This document shows positions 53,985-61,708 of a stretch of 64,000 nt of DNA, one piece after another (position 1 is the stretch's first letter; every line of letters starts with the position of its first letter). Under the pieces are notes generated by a model. That model was given only the letters and a program-made list of their open reading frames with translations, was not told where the DNA came from and searched no databases. The translations under genes were made by a program, and so were the position numbers. The stretch is from positions 434,001 through 498,000 of the forward strand of contig CACYHP010000001.1 of the NCBI GenBank assembly GCA_902774295.1, written 5' to 3'. This DNA comes from an uncultured Bacteroidia bacterium (GTDB lineage: Bacteria; Bacteroidota; Bacteroidia; Bacteroidales; F082).

Positions 53985-55078
53985 CGTTCTGCCTCCTTTC
54001 CGACAGCCACCTGCCACAGGCTGTCTAAATCAATGAGATGCAGGTTGTTGGGGGTATATGGGTTGCCGACTATCACGCCTGTGGCACCGTCGGCTAGGCC
54101 GAGGGTCTGGTGTTTAGGCATCCTGCCGTTGAGCCACATGGCGATGTAGTCTTCCATCACCCTGTCGATATGTTTCACTATTGAGAATGGGCAAAAATAG
54201 GTGTCGGCATTCATGTTGCCGTCGATGCCGATGTATTGGTTATTTGCGAACAGCTGTGTGCCGCGTATTGAGCGTATCAGGCTGTGCATGGAGCCGCCGC
54301 ATATTGGCAGCATGGTGAAATCGGTGGGTTCTGCGCTCAGCCAGGTGCTTTCTTCTCTTATGATACGCATGGCGGCAGTGTCGCTCAGCGTGAATCCTGT
54401 CGCCGGCTCCTGACTAAGGTAGCGTACATGCAGTGCCAGTGAGTCTGATTCTTGTGAGTCGTTGAAGCCTGCCAGGAAGCCTTCGCCTGCCTCGCGCACC
54501 GTCAAAGTGTAAGGGTTGGCCAAGACCAGCGACACCAGGTTTTCTGCCGTATAGTGTATCATGCAGCCGCCCATGTACATCGCTCCATAGTAGGTGAGAT
54601 AAAGCGTCGAGCCTTTGCCTTCAAGTGGCGTGGCGGTCTCCATATAAAGAAGGTCGGCGCACGGGTTGGACTCCAGGCGGTGGCTGTTGGCACGGATATA
54701 TGAGTCAAAGCCCACGCCAGGCGTGATGAGCAGACGTCGCACTGTGTCGGAGGCCATTTCCATCTCGCTGATGATGGTTTCAAGATATGCGAGGCCTTCC
54801 TCGTCGCTCTCAGGCGAAAACTGCAGGGTACGCAGACCGTAGCGCTGTGCAGCCCTCTCAACACCTGTGTAAATCAAATCGCAATAGGAACGGTCGCCTA
54901 ATGAGTTAGGACCATAGATGACAATGACCAACGGCGCACCACTGGCCTGTTCTTCGTCAGGATTTGGCAGGATGATGCGGTCTTTGGTGCAGCTCACCAG
55001 CATTGTCGCCAGCATCAACAACAAAAACAAAACCTGATTGCGTAAAGAGTTAAAAAAGTATATAAATGACTTTGTCAT
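53972..55078 (-). CDS. BMP-type substrate-binding lipoprotein
   Basis: 368 residues from the ATG at 55078. Lipoprotein signal LLLMLATMLVSCTK. The body resembles basic-membrane-protein (BMP/Med) binding proteins: VIVIYGPNSLGDRSYCDLIY near 50 corresponds to the usual DxGxNDxSFN start, and ATPLEGKGSTLYLTYYGAMYMGGC to the conserved mid-part. No permease or ATPase of a BMP transporter is next to it. It is translationally coupled to the PBP/C13 protein, so both may act as a sensing pair. Confidence 0.72.
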   Translation of the reverse strand: MTKSFIYFFNSLRNQVLFLLLMLATMLVSCTKDRIILPNPDEEQASGAPLVIVIYGPNSLGDRSYCDLIYTGVERAAQRYGLRTLQFSPESDEEGLAYLETIISEMEMASDTVRRLLITPGVGFDSYIRANSHRLESNPCADLLYMETATPLEGKGSTLYLTYYGAMYMGGCMIHYTAENLVSLVLANPYTLTVREAGEGFLAGFNDSQESDSLALHVRYLSQEPATGFTLSDTAAMRIIREESTWLSAEPTDFTMLPICGGSMHSLIRSIRGTQLFANNQYIGIDGNMNADTYFCPFSIVKHIDRVMEDYIAMWLNGRMPKHQTLGLADGATGVIVGNPYTPNNLHLIDLDSLWQVAVGKEAERWVE

Positions 55079-55097
55079 TAGCAAATTAACCAGACTG

Positions 55098-55105
55098 CAA
55101 AGATA
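55098..55105 (-). promoter_or_regulatory. Promoter of BMP/C13 operon
   Basis: TATCTTTG -7 box on the minus strand, 20 bases before the ATG at 55078. Confidence 0.65.
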
Positions 55106-55138
55106 CGACTTTTTTTGAATTTATTAATAAAAAATTTA

Positions 55139-55168
55139 TCTGCGCCCATTTGCGGTATCTGCGAGAGA
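55139..55168 (-). repeat. Family E half-element, copy E4
   Basis: TCTGCG...GGTATCTGCGAGAG, the right arm only, just before the promoter of the YfcC-type gene. Confidence 0.75.
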
Positions 55169-55174
55169 AATTTT

Positions 55175-55182
55175 TATCTTTG
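55175..55182 (+). promoter_or_regulatory. Promoter of YfcC-type transporter gene
   Basis: TATCTTTG, 14 bases before the ATG at 55196; the leader would be very short. Confidence 0.65.
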
Positions 55183-55195
55183 CAAAAAATATTTT

Positions 55196-56782
55196 ATGGC
55201 TCAGCGAAAAGTACCGCATACCTACGTCATCGTCTTCTTTATAATAGTGGTCGCCGTTATCATGACCTGGTTCATCAAGCCAGGGATGTATGTCGACGGG
55301 CAGTTCTATTATGAAAACGAGTTACCTGCTGAGTATCAGGAGGTTTTCCATCCGGAAGCTCAGACGTGGCAGGTGTTTTCGGCGCTTTTCAACGGCTTCG
55401 TGCAGCAGTCGAAAATCATCATCTTCATCCTGATGATTGGCGGCGCGTTCTGGATCATGAACAAAAGCCGTGCCATCGACATGGGAATCTTTTCTTTCCT
55501 AAAATTTACTCAACGACTTGAAAATAATCGGTTTATACGGTTTTTAGGCATCGACAACATCATCATCGTGCTGATAATGCTGTTGTTCAGCTTGTTCGGT
55601 GCGATTTTCGGCATGAGCGAGGAGTGCATCGCTTTTGTGATCATCGTCATACCGCTCGCAATATCAATGGGTTACGACAGTATCGTGGGCTTGTGCATGG
55701 TGTATGTGGCGGCGCATATCGGATTCGCCGGAGCGATTTTGAATCCGTTTACGATTGGTATTGCGCAGGGAATCGCAGGCGTGCAGCTGTTCTCGGGCAT
55801 CGGCTACCGTATCTTTTGTTGGGTGATTATCAACATCTTCGGCATCGCTTTTGTGCTGCATTATGCCCACAAAGTGAAGAAAAATCCAAAGTCGTCAATC
55901 ATGTATGACGATGACGCTTACTGGCGACAGCACACAGAGGCGCAAGGTCAGGAGTTTGAGCATTACGTGCCGAAAGCGGCGTGGTTTGTGTATGCTTTCC
56001 TGCTTGTCGCGATGGTGATTTTCTCGTTTTTGAACCCTCAAACGACGTTGACGATAGGCTCGAGTGCCTTCACCATGCCAATCATCCCGATTCTGACTGG
56101 ATTTTTTGCGGTTTTAGGAGTATTTTCGTTAAGAAAAACGGTGCATAACTTCATCTTGCTGATGCTTCTTTACACCATTGTTTATTTGATAATCGGCGTG
56201 ATGGGCTACGGCTGGTATGTGATGGAGATCGCGTCGTTGTTCCTTGCCATGGGCATCTGCAGCGGTGTGGCTATCGGCAAGAGCGCCAGCGACATAGCGC
56301 GGCTTTTCATCGAAGGAATGAGCGACATTCTGTCGGCTGCGGTTGTCGTCGGTCTGGCGGGAGGCATAGTGATAATCTTGCAAGATGGAGGCATCATTGA
56401 CACTATTTTATATGGATTGTCGAAATCGATGTCGGACTTCGGCAAGGTGGCGTCGGTGGAGATAATGTATGGCATTCAGACACTTATAAACATCATCATA
56501 CCGTCGGGCTCGGCGAAGGCTGCGATAACGATGCCTATCATGGCGCCGTTCAGCGACCTCATCGGGGTGTGCCGTCAAGCCACCGTGATGGCGTTCCAGT
56601 TCGGCGACGGCTTCACCAACATGATAACGCCGACATCCGGCGTGCTGATTGGCGCTTTGGGAGTAGCGAAAATCCCATACAACAAGTGGCTGAAGTGGGC
56701 CTGGAAGTTCATTTTGATGCTGATTATAATTGGAGGAATATTGTTGATACCGCCGGTTTTAATGACACTTGAAGGGTTCTGA
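55196..56782 (+). CDS. YfcC/DcuC-family transporter
   Basis: 528 residues, about 12 membrane helices, of the C4-dicarboxylate/arginine-ornithine YfcC group. The start KVPHTYVIVFFIIVVAVIMT is typical (KxPHTYVIIF). Other family stretches are FGAIFGMSEECIAFVIIVIP near 140 and IIPSGSAKAAITMPIMAPFSD near 435, the conserved tail loop. Substrate is probably an amino acid or dicarboxylate. The ATG at 55196 follows the promoter; an upstream TTG-type start would reach into the repeat. Confidence 0.9.
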   Translation: MAQRKVPHTYVIVFFIIVVAVIMTWFIKPGMYVDGQFYYENELPAEYQEVFHPEAQTWQVFSALFNGFVQQSKIIIFILMIGGAFWIMNKSRAIDMGIFSFLKFTQRLENNRFIRFLGIDNIIIVLIMLLFSLFGAIFGMSEECIAFVIIVIPLAISMGYDSIVGLCMVYVAAHIGFAGAILNPFTIGIAQGIAGVQLFSGIGYRIFCWVIINIFGIAFVLHYAHKVKKNPKSSIMYDDDAYWRQHTEAQGQEFEHYVPKAAWFVYAFLLVAMVIFSFLNPQTTLTIGSSAFTMPIIPILTGFFAVLGVFSLRKTVHNFILLMLLYTIVYLIIGVMGYGWYVMEIASLFLAMGICSGVAIGKSASDIARLFIEGMSDILSAAVVVGLAGGIVIILQDGGIIDTILYGLSKSMSDFGKVASVEIMYGIQTLINIIIPSGSAKAAITMPIMAPFSDLIGVCRQATVMAFQFGDGFTNMITPTSGVLIGALGVAKIPYNKWLKWAWKFILMLIIIGGILLIPPVLMTLEGF

Positions 56783-56783
56783 C

Positions 56784-56953
56784 GTCATTTCGACCGCTAT
56801 TTATTCTCTCGCAGATCACGCAGATTACACAGATTATTTTCCTTATCTTCCCAATTTTTATATCTCAGATGGCTCGCTAAAGCGAGCTGCAGATTACGCA
56901 GACTAGATTGTGGAAGATTATTTCTGCGTTTTCGGCGAAATCTGCGAGAAAAA
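56784..56953 (+). repeat. Family D fragment joined to family E element E2
   Basis: GTCATTTCGACCG (56784-56796) is a piece of a D arm. E2 follows at 56806 with CTCTCGCAGATCACGCAG..., the inner hairpin GCTCGCTAAAGCGAGC and the right arm TCTGCGTTTTCGGCG...TCTGCGAGA. E2 stands before the second GxxExxY gene. Confidence 0.85.
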
Positions 56954-56957
56954 CTTT

Positions 56958-56965
56958 TATTTTTG
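56958..56965 (+). promoter_or_regulatory. Promoter of GxxExxY gene 2
   Basis: TATTTTTG, 28 bases before the ATG at 56994, right after E2. Confidence 0.6.
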
Positions 56966-56993
56966 CAAAAATTTTAAACAAAAAGCATTATTT

Positions 56994-57371
56994 ATGAAAG
57001 AGAACGATATTTCTTACAAAATTAGAGGAGCTATCTATTGTGTTTACAACGAATTAGGACCTGGATTATTAGAATCAGTTTACGAAGCTGCTTTAATATA
57101 TCAGTTGAAAAAAGATGGATTAAAAGTTGAGTCTCAAGTGCCAATTGATATTGTTTATGATGGGAAAATACTGCCTGTATCATATAGATTGGACTTACTT
57201 GTTGAAGAAAAAGTGATTGTTGAATTAAAATCTGTTGATGTTATTACTAATATTCATAAAAAACAATTATTGACATATCTGAAAATTACTGGACTACACC
57301 TGGGACTTTTGGTTAATTTCAATATTGAGAATATTAATTTAGGGATTATAAGAATTGCCAATAATTTATAA
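56994..57371 (+). CDS. GxxExxY protein (PD-(D/E)XK nuclease-like), copy 2
   Basis: 125 residues from the ATG at 56994; the frame is open further upstream but runs into repeat E2. It contains LGPGLLESVYEAALIYQL with the G-x-x-E-x-x-Y motif and YRLDLLVEEKVIVELKSVD with the D...ExK pattern. It is related to the gene at 37016 but clearly diverged. AT-rich codon use differs from its GC-richer neighbours. Complete family E elements stand on both sides. Confidence 0.9.
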   Translation: MKENDISYKIRGAIYCVYNELGPGLLESVYEAALIYQLKKDGLKVESQVPIDIVYDGKILPVSYRLDLLVEEKVIVELKSVDVITNIHKKQLLTYLKITGLHLGLLVNFNIENINLGIIRIANNL

Positions 57372-57375
57372 AGGT

Positions 57376-57448
57376 TCTCGCAGATCACGCAGATTACACA
57401 GATATATATTACGTTAAAAATCTGCTAGATCTGCGATATCTGCGAGAG
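57376..57448 (+). repeat. Family E element, copy E3
   Basis: TCTCGCAGATCACGCAGATT ... GATCTGCGATATCTGCGAGAG, short form with inverted arms, directly after the GxxExxY stop. Confidence 0.88.
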
Positions 57449-57464
57449 ATAAATAAAAAAATAC

Positions 57465-57472
57465 TATCTTTG
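57465..57472 (+). promoter_or_regulatory. Promoter of dual ABC ATPase gene
   Basis: TATCTTTG, 43 bases before the proposed start at 57515. Confidence 0.65.
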
Positions 57473-57514
57473 CAGAAATATATGAGATGTCTCAACAGGC
57501 TCGACATGACGATT

Positions 57515-59317
57515 ATGAGTGCACTGCTTCAAATAAAGAATCTGAAAATCAGTTTCCTTCGCGATGGCGAATGGAACGAGGCGGTGCATGGTGTCAGTTT
57601 TGAGGTGCCGAAGGGGAAGACGCTGGGAATCGTTGGCGAGTCGGGTTCCGGGAAATCGGTGAGCAACCTCGCGGTGATGCGGCTTCTTAACGAGAAACAG
57701 TCGAAGATAACTGCCGACGAGATCACCCTCGACGGGAAAGATATACTGCATCTTTCGGAAAACGAGATGCACGACGTCCGTGGCAAGCGCATTGCCATGA
57801 TATTTCAGGAGCCGATGACCTCGCTCAACCCCGTGTTCCAGTGCGGTTTTCAGGTTACCGAAGCCATCCTTGCCCACGAAGACGTGACCGAAGAAGAAGC
57901 GAAGTCACGCGTCATAACTCTGTTCAAAAAGGTGCTTCTGCCACGCCCCGAAGCCATCTACAAGAGCTATCCTCATGAGCTCTCGGGCGGACAGAAACAG
58001 CGTGTGATGATAGCCATGGCGCTGGCATGCAACCCGGAGTTATTGATTGCCGACGAGCCAACAACAGCTCTCGATGTCACGGTGCAGAAAGAGATCCTGA
58101 AGCTGCTGCAAGAGCTGCAAAAGAGCGATAACCTCTCGATGATCTTCATCTCACATGACCTCGGCGTCGTCTCCGAGGTGTCCGATTACATCGCGGTGAT
58201 GCACAGCGGCAACATCGTTGAGTACGGCGAAGCCCAGGAGATCCTGAACAATCCGAAAGACCCTTACACCAAAGGTCTCCTCGCATGCCGTCCGCCGATG
58301 GATTACCGCCTGAAACGTCTCCCGATAGTGAAGGAGTTTTTGGACGGCACTTGGAGAGAAGATACCGATTTTAAACAGCAACTCATTGTCACTCAAGAAG
58401 AAAGAGAGGATCATCTGAAAGAGATATACAGCCGCGAGCCATTGCTGAAGGTGGAGCATCTGAAGACGTGGTTCCCGCTCAAGAAAGGCCTTTTCAACCG
58501 TGTCTACGACCATGTGAAAGCCGTCGACGATGTCAGTCTGGACGTTTATCCAGGCGAGACACTCGGTCTGGTGGGCGAGTCGGGATGCGGAAAGACCACG
58601 CTCGGGCGCTCGATATTACGATTAGTTGAGCCTTCCGAAGGCAAGATTAAATTTGAAGGTAAAGATGTGATGTCGCTGAGCGGCAACGACTTACGTGAAT
58701 ACCGCAAGCATGCGCAGATAGTGTTTCAGGACCCTTATTCGTCGCTGAACCCGAAGATGCGCATCGGCGACGCGATAGCGGAGCCGATGTTGGTGCATGG
58801 CCTCGAATCCGACGCCAAGAGACGTCACGACAAGGTGTGCGAGCTGCTCACCGAGGTGGGACTGAAGCCTGAGCATTATCAGCGTTATCCGCATGAGTTC
58901 TCGGGCGGTCAGAGGCAGCGAATCTGCATCGCGAGGGCCCTTGCGGTGCATCCGAAGCTTATCATCTGCGACGAGTCGGTGTCGGCTCTCGACGTGTCGG
59001 TGCAGGCACAGGTGCTGAACCTCCTCAACCGTCTCAAAAAAGACTTCGGATTCACGTATATCTTCATCTCACATGACCTCAGCGTCGTCCGCTTTATGTC
59101 CGACCGCATCCTCGTGATGTACAACGGCTGCCCGGTGGAGCTCGGCGATGCCGATGATATTTTCAACAATCCGAAAAACGATTATACAAAGAAATTAATA
59201 AACGCAATACCTTCCGTCATTTCGAGCGTAGTCGAGAAATCCTCTGTTAACGGAAACAAACAAATGATTAACGAAAAACAAGGATTCCTCCATTCCGCTC
59301 CGCTCCAGTCGGAATGA
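57515..59317 (+). CDS. Fused oligopeptide/nickel-type ABC transporter ATPase (DppDF-like)
   Basis: About 600 residues with two ATPase cassettes. The first has GESGSGKS (Walker A, near 40), LSGGQKQRV and LLIADEPTTALD. The second has GESGCGKTT near 350, FSGGQRQR and IICDESVSALD. The linker PKDPYTKGLLACRPP is typical of the oligopeptide subfamily (oligo_HPY). It powers import of peptides or of similar solutes; no permease genes are near. ATG 57515 is preferred; 57506 is an alternative. The last 35 residues (VISSVVEKSSVNGN...) are encoded by family D element D3, which also supplies the stop. Confidence 0.9.
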   Translation: MSALLQIKNLKISFLRDGEWNEAVHGVSFEVPKGKTLGIVGESGSGKSVSNLAVMRLLNEKQSKITADEITLDGKDILHLSENEMHDVRGKRIAMIFQEPMTSLNPVFQCGFQVTEAILAHEDVTEEEAKSRVITLFKKVLLPRPEAIYKSYPHELSGGQKQRVMIAMALACNPELLIADEPTTALDVTVQKEILKLLQELQKSDNLSMIFISHDLGVVSEVSDYIAVMHSGNIVEYGEAQEILNNPKDPYTKGLLACRPPMDYRLKRLPIVKEFLDGTWREDTDFKQQLIVTQEEREDHLKEIYSREPLLKVEHLKTWFPLKKGLFNRVYDHVKAVDDVSLDVYPGETLGLVGESGCGKTTLGRSILRLVEPSEGKIKFEGKDVMSLSGNDLREYRKHAQIVFQDPYSSLNPKMRIGDAIAEPMLVHGLESDAKRRHDKVCELLTEVGLKPEHYQRYPHEFSGGQRQRICIARALAVHPKLIICDESVSALDVSVQAQVLNLLNRLKKDFGFTYIFISHDLSVVRFMSDRILVMYNGCPVELGDADDIFNNPKNDYTKKLINAIPSVISSVVEKSSVNGNKQMINEKQGFLHSAPLQSE

Positions 59318-59318
59318 C
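59216..59318 (+). repeat. Family D element, copy D3, forming gene end
   Basis: GTCATTTCGAGCGTAGTCGA...GAAATCC and AAGGATTCCTCC...GGAATGAC. The spacer reads CTGTTAACGGAAAC...ATTAACGAAAAACA, again like the edges of the GIY-YIG-bearing copy. Confidence 0.85.
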
Positions 59319-59337
59319 GGGAACAAATAAGTTAATT

Positions 59338-60549
59338 ATGCAAACAATTAAAGAAATTTACAGAATAGGTCACGGCCCGTCGTCGAGTCACACTATGGCT
59401 CCTCGTTTCGCTGCTGAGCAGTTTCTCGAGCGTCATCCTGATGCCGCCTCGTTTGAGGTCACGCTTTATGGAAGTCTCGCCGCCACTGGTAAAGGCCACT
59501 TCACCGACGTCGCCATCCTCGAGGTGTTGCAGCCTCATGCACCGGTGAACATCGTATGGCAGCCGAAGATATTCCTGCCTTATCATCCTAACGGCATGAC
59601 ATTTAAGGCTTTTGATAAAGCAAATAAAGTCCTTGAAGAATGGACGGTCTACAGCGTAGGTGGCGGTGCCCTCGAAGAAGAAGGCAAGCCATCCGTCATC
59701 CCTGACATCTATCCGTTGACGAAGATGACCGACATCATGAAATGGTGTGAGGAGACTGGTCGTACCTTCTGGGAGTATGTGCTTGAATATGAAAACGAAA
59801 AAGAGCTTGTCGACCACCTGAAAGACGTGTGGGCTGCTATGAAAGAGGCCGTTGAGCGCGGTCTATCAACCGAAGGCCGTCTGCCTGGTCCGTTGAACCT
59901 GGCTCGTAAAGCTACACAATATTACATCAAGGCTCAGGGTTATAACCATCATACCTTGCGTAACCGTGGTCTGGTGTTCTCGTATGCCCTCGCTGTTGCA
60001 GAGGAGAACGCCTCGGGCGGACTCATCGTCACCGCTCCGACATGCGGCTCTTGCGGAGTGTTGCCTGCAGTGCTTTATCATATCTCGAAGAGCTATGAGT
60101 TTGATGAGACTCGTATCCTTCGTGCCTTGATAACTGCCGGCCTGATTGGCGATATCGTGAAGACCAACGCTTCGATCTCCGGTGCTGAAGTCGGTTGCCA
60201 GGGCGAGGTCGGAGTGGCTTGCGCTATGGCTGCGGGTGCCGCTTGTCAGATATTTGGCGGCAGCGTGGCACAGATAGAATATGCTTGCGAGATGGCTCTC
60301 GAACATCATCTCGGCATGACATGCGACCCTGTGTGCGGTCTCGTCCAGATACCATGCATCGAACGTAACGCCTTCGCCGCCGCACGCGCCCTGGATGCCA
60401 ACATCTACTCGACATTCAGCGATGGCAAACATAGAGTATCTTTCGATAAAGTGGTTGCCACAATGAACAAAACCGGTCGCGACCTGCCGTTCCTTTACAG
60501 AGAAACATCAGAGGGTGGTCTGGCTGAGGATTACAAACAAATGGAATAA
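59338..60549 (+). CDS. sdaA: L-serine ammonia-lyase, iron-sulfur type
   Basis: 403 residues from the ATG at 59338. It deaminates L-serine to pyruvate. The serine-binding RIGHGPSSSHTMAPRFAAEQF near 7-27 and the Fe-S cluster cysteines in APTCGSCGVLPAVL near 235 and CDPVCGLVQIPCIERNA near 330 are present. Beta and alpha parts are in one chain. It lies 20 bases after repeat D3. Confidence 0.93.
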   Translation: MQTIKEIYRIGHGPSSSHTMAPRFAAEQFLERHPDAASFEVTLYGSLAATGKGHFTDVAILEVLQPHAPVNIVWQPKIFLPYHPNGMTFKAFDKANKVLEEWTVYSVGGGALEEEGKPSVIPDIYPLTKMTDIMKWCEETGRTFWEYVLEYENEKELVDHLKDVWAAMKEAVERGLSTEGRLPGPLNLARKATQYYIKAQGYNHHTLRNRGLVFSYALAVAEENASGGLIVTAPTCGSCGVLPAVLYHISKSYEFDETRILRALITAGLIGDIVKTNASISGAEVGCQGEVGVACAMAAGAACQIFGGSVAQIEYACEMALEHHLGMTCDPVCGLVQIPCIERNAFAAARALDANIYSTFSDGKHRVSFDKVVATMNKTGRDLPFLYRETSEGGLAEDYKQME

Positions 60550-60553
60550 CCCT

Positions 60554-60601
60554 GTCATTTCGACCGAAGCGTAACGCAGTGGAGCGAAGTGGAGAAATCC
60601 T
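60554..60601 (+). repeat. Family D, left arm of GIY-YIG cassette (D4L)
   Basis: GTCATTTCGACCGAAGCG...GTGGAGAAATCC. The GIY-YIG gene starts 16 bases later. Inverse of D4R. Confidence 0.9.
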
Positions 60602-60616
60602 TTTTTTACGATAACA

Positions 60617-60982
60617 ATGAAAGAGTATTATATATACATAGTAACCAATTTTGACAGAACAACTCTTTATATTGGAGTTACTAATGATTTGATCAGAAGA
60701 GTATATGAACATAAAAATCATATTTTTGATAATTCATTTTCTGATAAATATAATTGTGGTACATGTATTTATTATGAAAAATTTAATGATGTAAATCAAG
60801 CAATTGATAGAGAAACACAATTAAAAAAGTGGAGTAGAAAGAAAAAAGAAAACTTAATTAATTCTAAGAATCCAGGATGGGTTAATTTGGTAAATGATAA
60901 TGAAATAATTAGTTTTGATGATATAATACCAGATTACGTTAAACAAGGATTTCTCGACTCCACTCCGTTTCGCTCGAAATGA
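60617..60982 (+). CDS. GIY-YIG nuclease-domain protein
   Basis: 121 residues. The start EYYIYIVTNFDRTTLYIGVT gives the GIY-YIG pair as YIYIV and LYIGV; R and E of the active site follow in DLIRRVYEHK and ETQLKKW. This is the short UvrC-like/single-domain group, common in Bacteroidetes. The last residues GFLDSTPFRSK and the stop codon are encoded by the right arm of a family D repeat. AT-rich codon use contrasts strongly with sdaA and thpR on either side, indicating foreign origin. Confidence 0.93.
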   Translation: MKEYYIYIVTNFDRTTLYIGVTNDLIRRVYEHKNHIFDNSFSDKYNCGTCIYYEKFNDVNQAIDRETQLKKWSRKKKENLINSKNPGWVNLVNDNEIISFDDIIPDYVKQGFLDSTPFRSK

Positions 60983-60983
60983 C
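60945..60983 (-). repeat. Family D, right arm of GIY-YIG cassette (D4R)
   Basis: AAGGATTTCTCGACTCC...CGCTCGAAATGAC, inverted to D4L and overlapping the gene's 3' end. Confidence 0.9.
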
Positions 60984-60989
60984 AAAGAT

Positions 60990-61556
60990 ATGAAACGATT
61001 ATTTTTAGCAATTCCGATACAAACCGAAAACAACGGCTTTAAGCCGCTGCTTGATAGCTTGCGTCGCAGTTTGTCGCACGAGAAACTCATCAACTGGGTG
61101 CGGCCCACCAACATACATCTCACCTTGAAGTTCATCGGCGAGACGCCCCCTCAGGACGAGCCTAAAATCATCGAGGCAGTGTCGAAAGTCCTTGAAAACC
61201 AACAGAGTTTCACCATGGACTTCAACCGCACCGGCATCTTCGGAGCCCGCTACGCCCCGCGTGTGCTCTGGCTCGGCATGCAGCAGACGCCACAGGAACT
61301 GCTAAACCTCGAAGAGGCCGTCCTGACAGCCTTCGACGGCATAGGATACCTTCGCGACAGACAGAATTTCGTACCTCATCTGACTTTAGGGAGAATCAAA
61401 GACCTCTGCGAGAAACAGTATTTCCAGAAGGTGGTGCAAGCCATCGAACAGAAGACCTACATCCACCAGGAGGTGAAAGAAGTAATACTTTTTCAAAGCA
61501 TCTTGAGACCCGAAGGAGCTGTTTACAAGGTGATGAAGAAGTGGTCGCTCACTTAG
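60990..61556 (+). CDS. thpR: RNA 2',3'-cyclic phosphodiesterase (ThpR/LigT)
   Basis: 188 residues of the 2H phosphoesterase family. The two H-x-T/S-x motifs are HLTLKFIGE near 47 and HLTLGRI near 130. It acts on 2',3'-cyclic RNA ends and on tRNA ligation intermediates. The start FLAIPIQTENNGFKPLLDSL is typical. Start ATG lies 7 bases behind repeat D4R. GC-rich codon use. Confidence 0.92.
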   Translation: MKRLFLAIPIQTENNGFKPLLDSLRRSLSHEKLINWVRPTNIHLTLKFIGETPPQDEPKIIEAVSKVLENQQSFTMDFNRTGIFGARYAPRVLWLGMQQTPQELLNLEEAVLTAFDGIGYLRDRQNFVPHLTLGRIKDLCEKQYFQKVVQAIEQKTYIHQEVKEVILFQSILRPEGAVYKVMKKWSLT

Positions 61557-61557
61557 C

Positions 61558-61688
61558 GTCATTTCGACCGACCGCAGGGAGTGGAGACCTGAGCGAAGCG
61601 AAAGCATTCGCCAAGGCGAATAAATCTCCTACAATAAGTAACTGCATAATTACAGGAGATTTCTCTTGCATTTCTAAAAATCATTTCG
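61558..61688 (+). repeat. Family D element, diverged copy D5
   Basis: Begins GTCATTTCGACCGACCGCAG; an inner pair AAATCTCCT/AGGAGATTT (about 61622-61664) forms a strong stem. The end is degraded (ATCATTTCG). It lies between thpR and the glycosyltransferase promoter. Confidence 0.65.
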
Positions 61689-61696
61689 TACCTTTG
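61689..61696 (+). promoter_or_regulatory. Promoter of glycosyltransferase pair
   Basis: TACCTTTG, 13 bases before the ATG at 61709. Confidence 0.6.
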
Positions 61697-61708
61697 CAAA
61701 AAATTGCG

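Noticed and set aside
59866..60432. 188-codon minus-strand frame opposite sdaA
   Set aside because: Shadow of the conserved serine dehydratase coding sequence.
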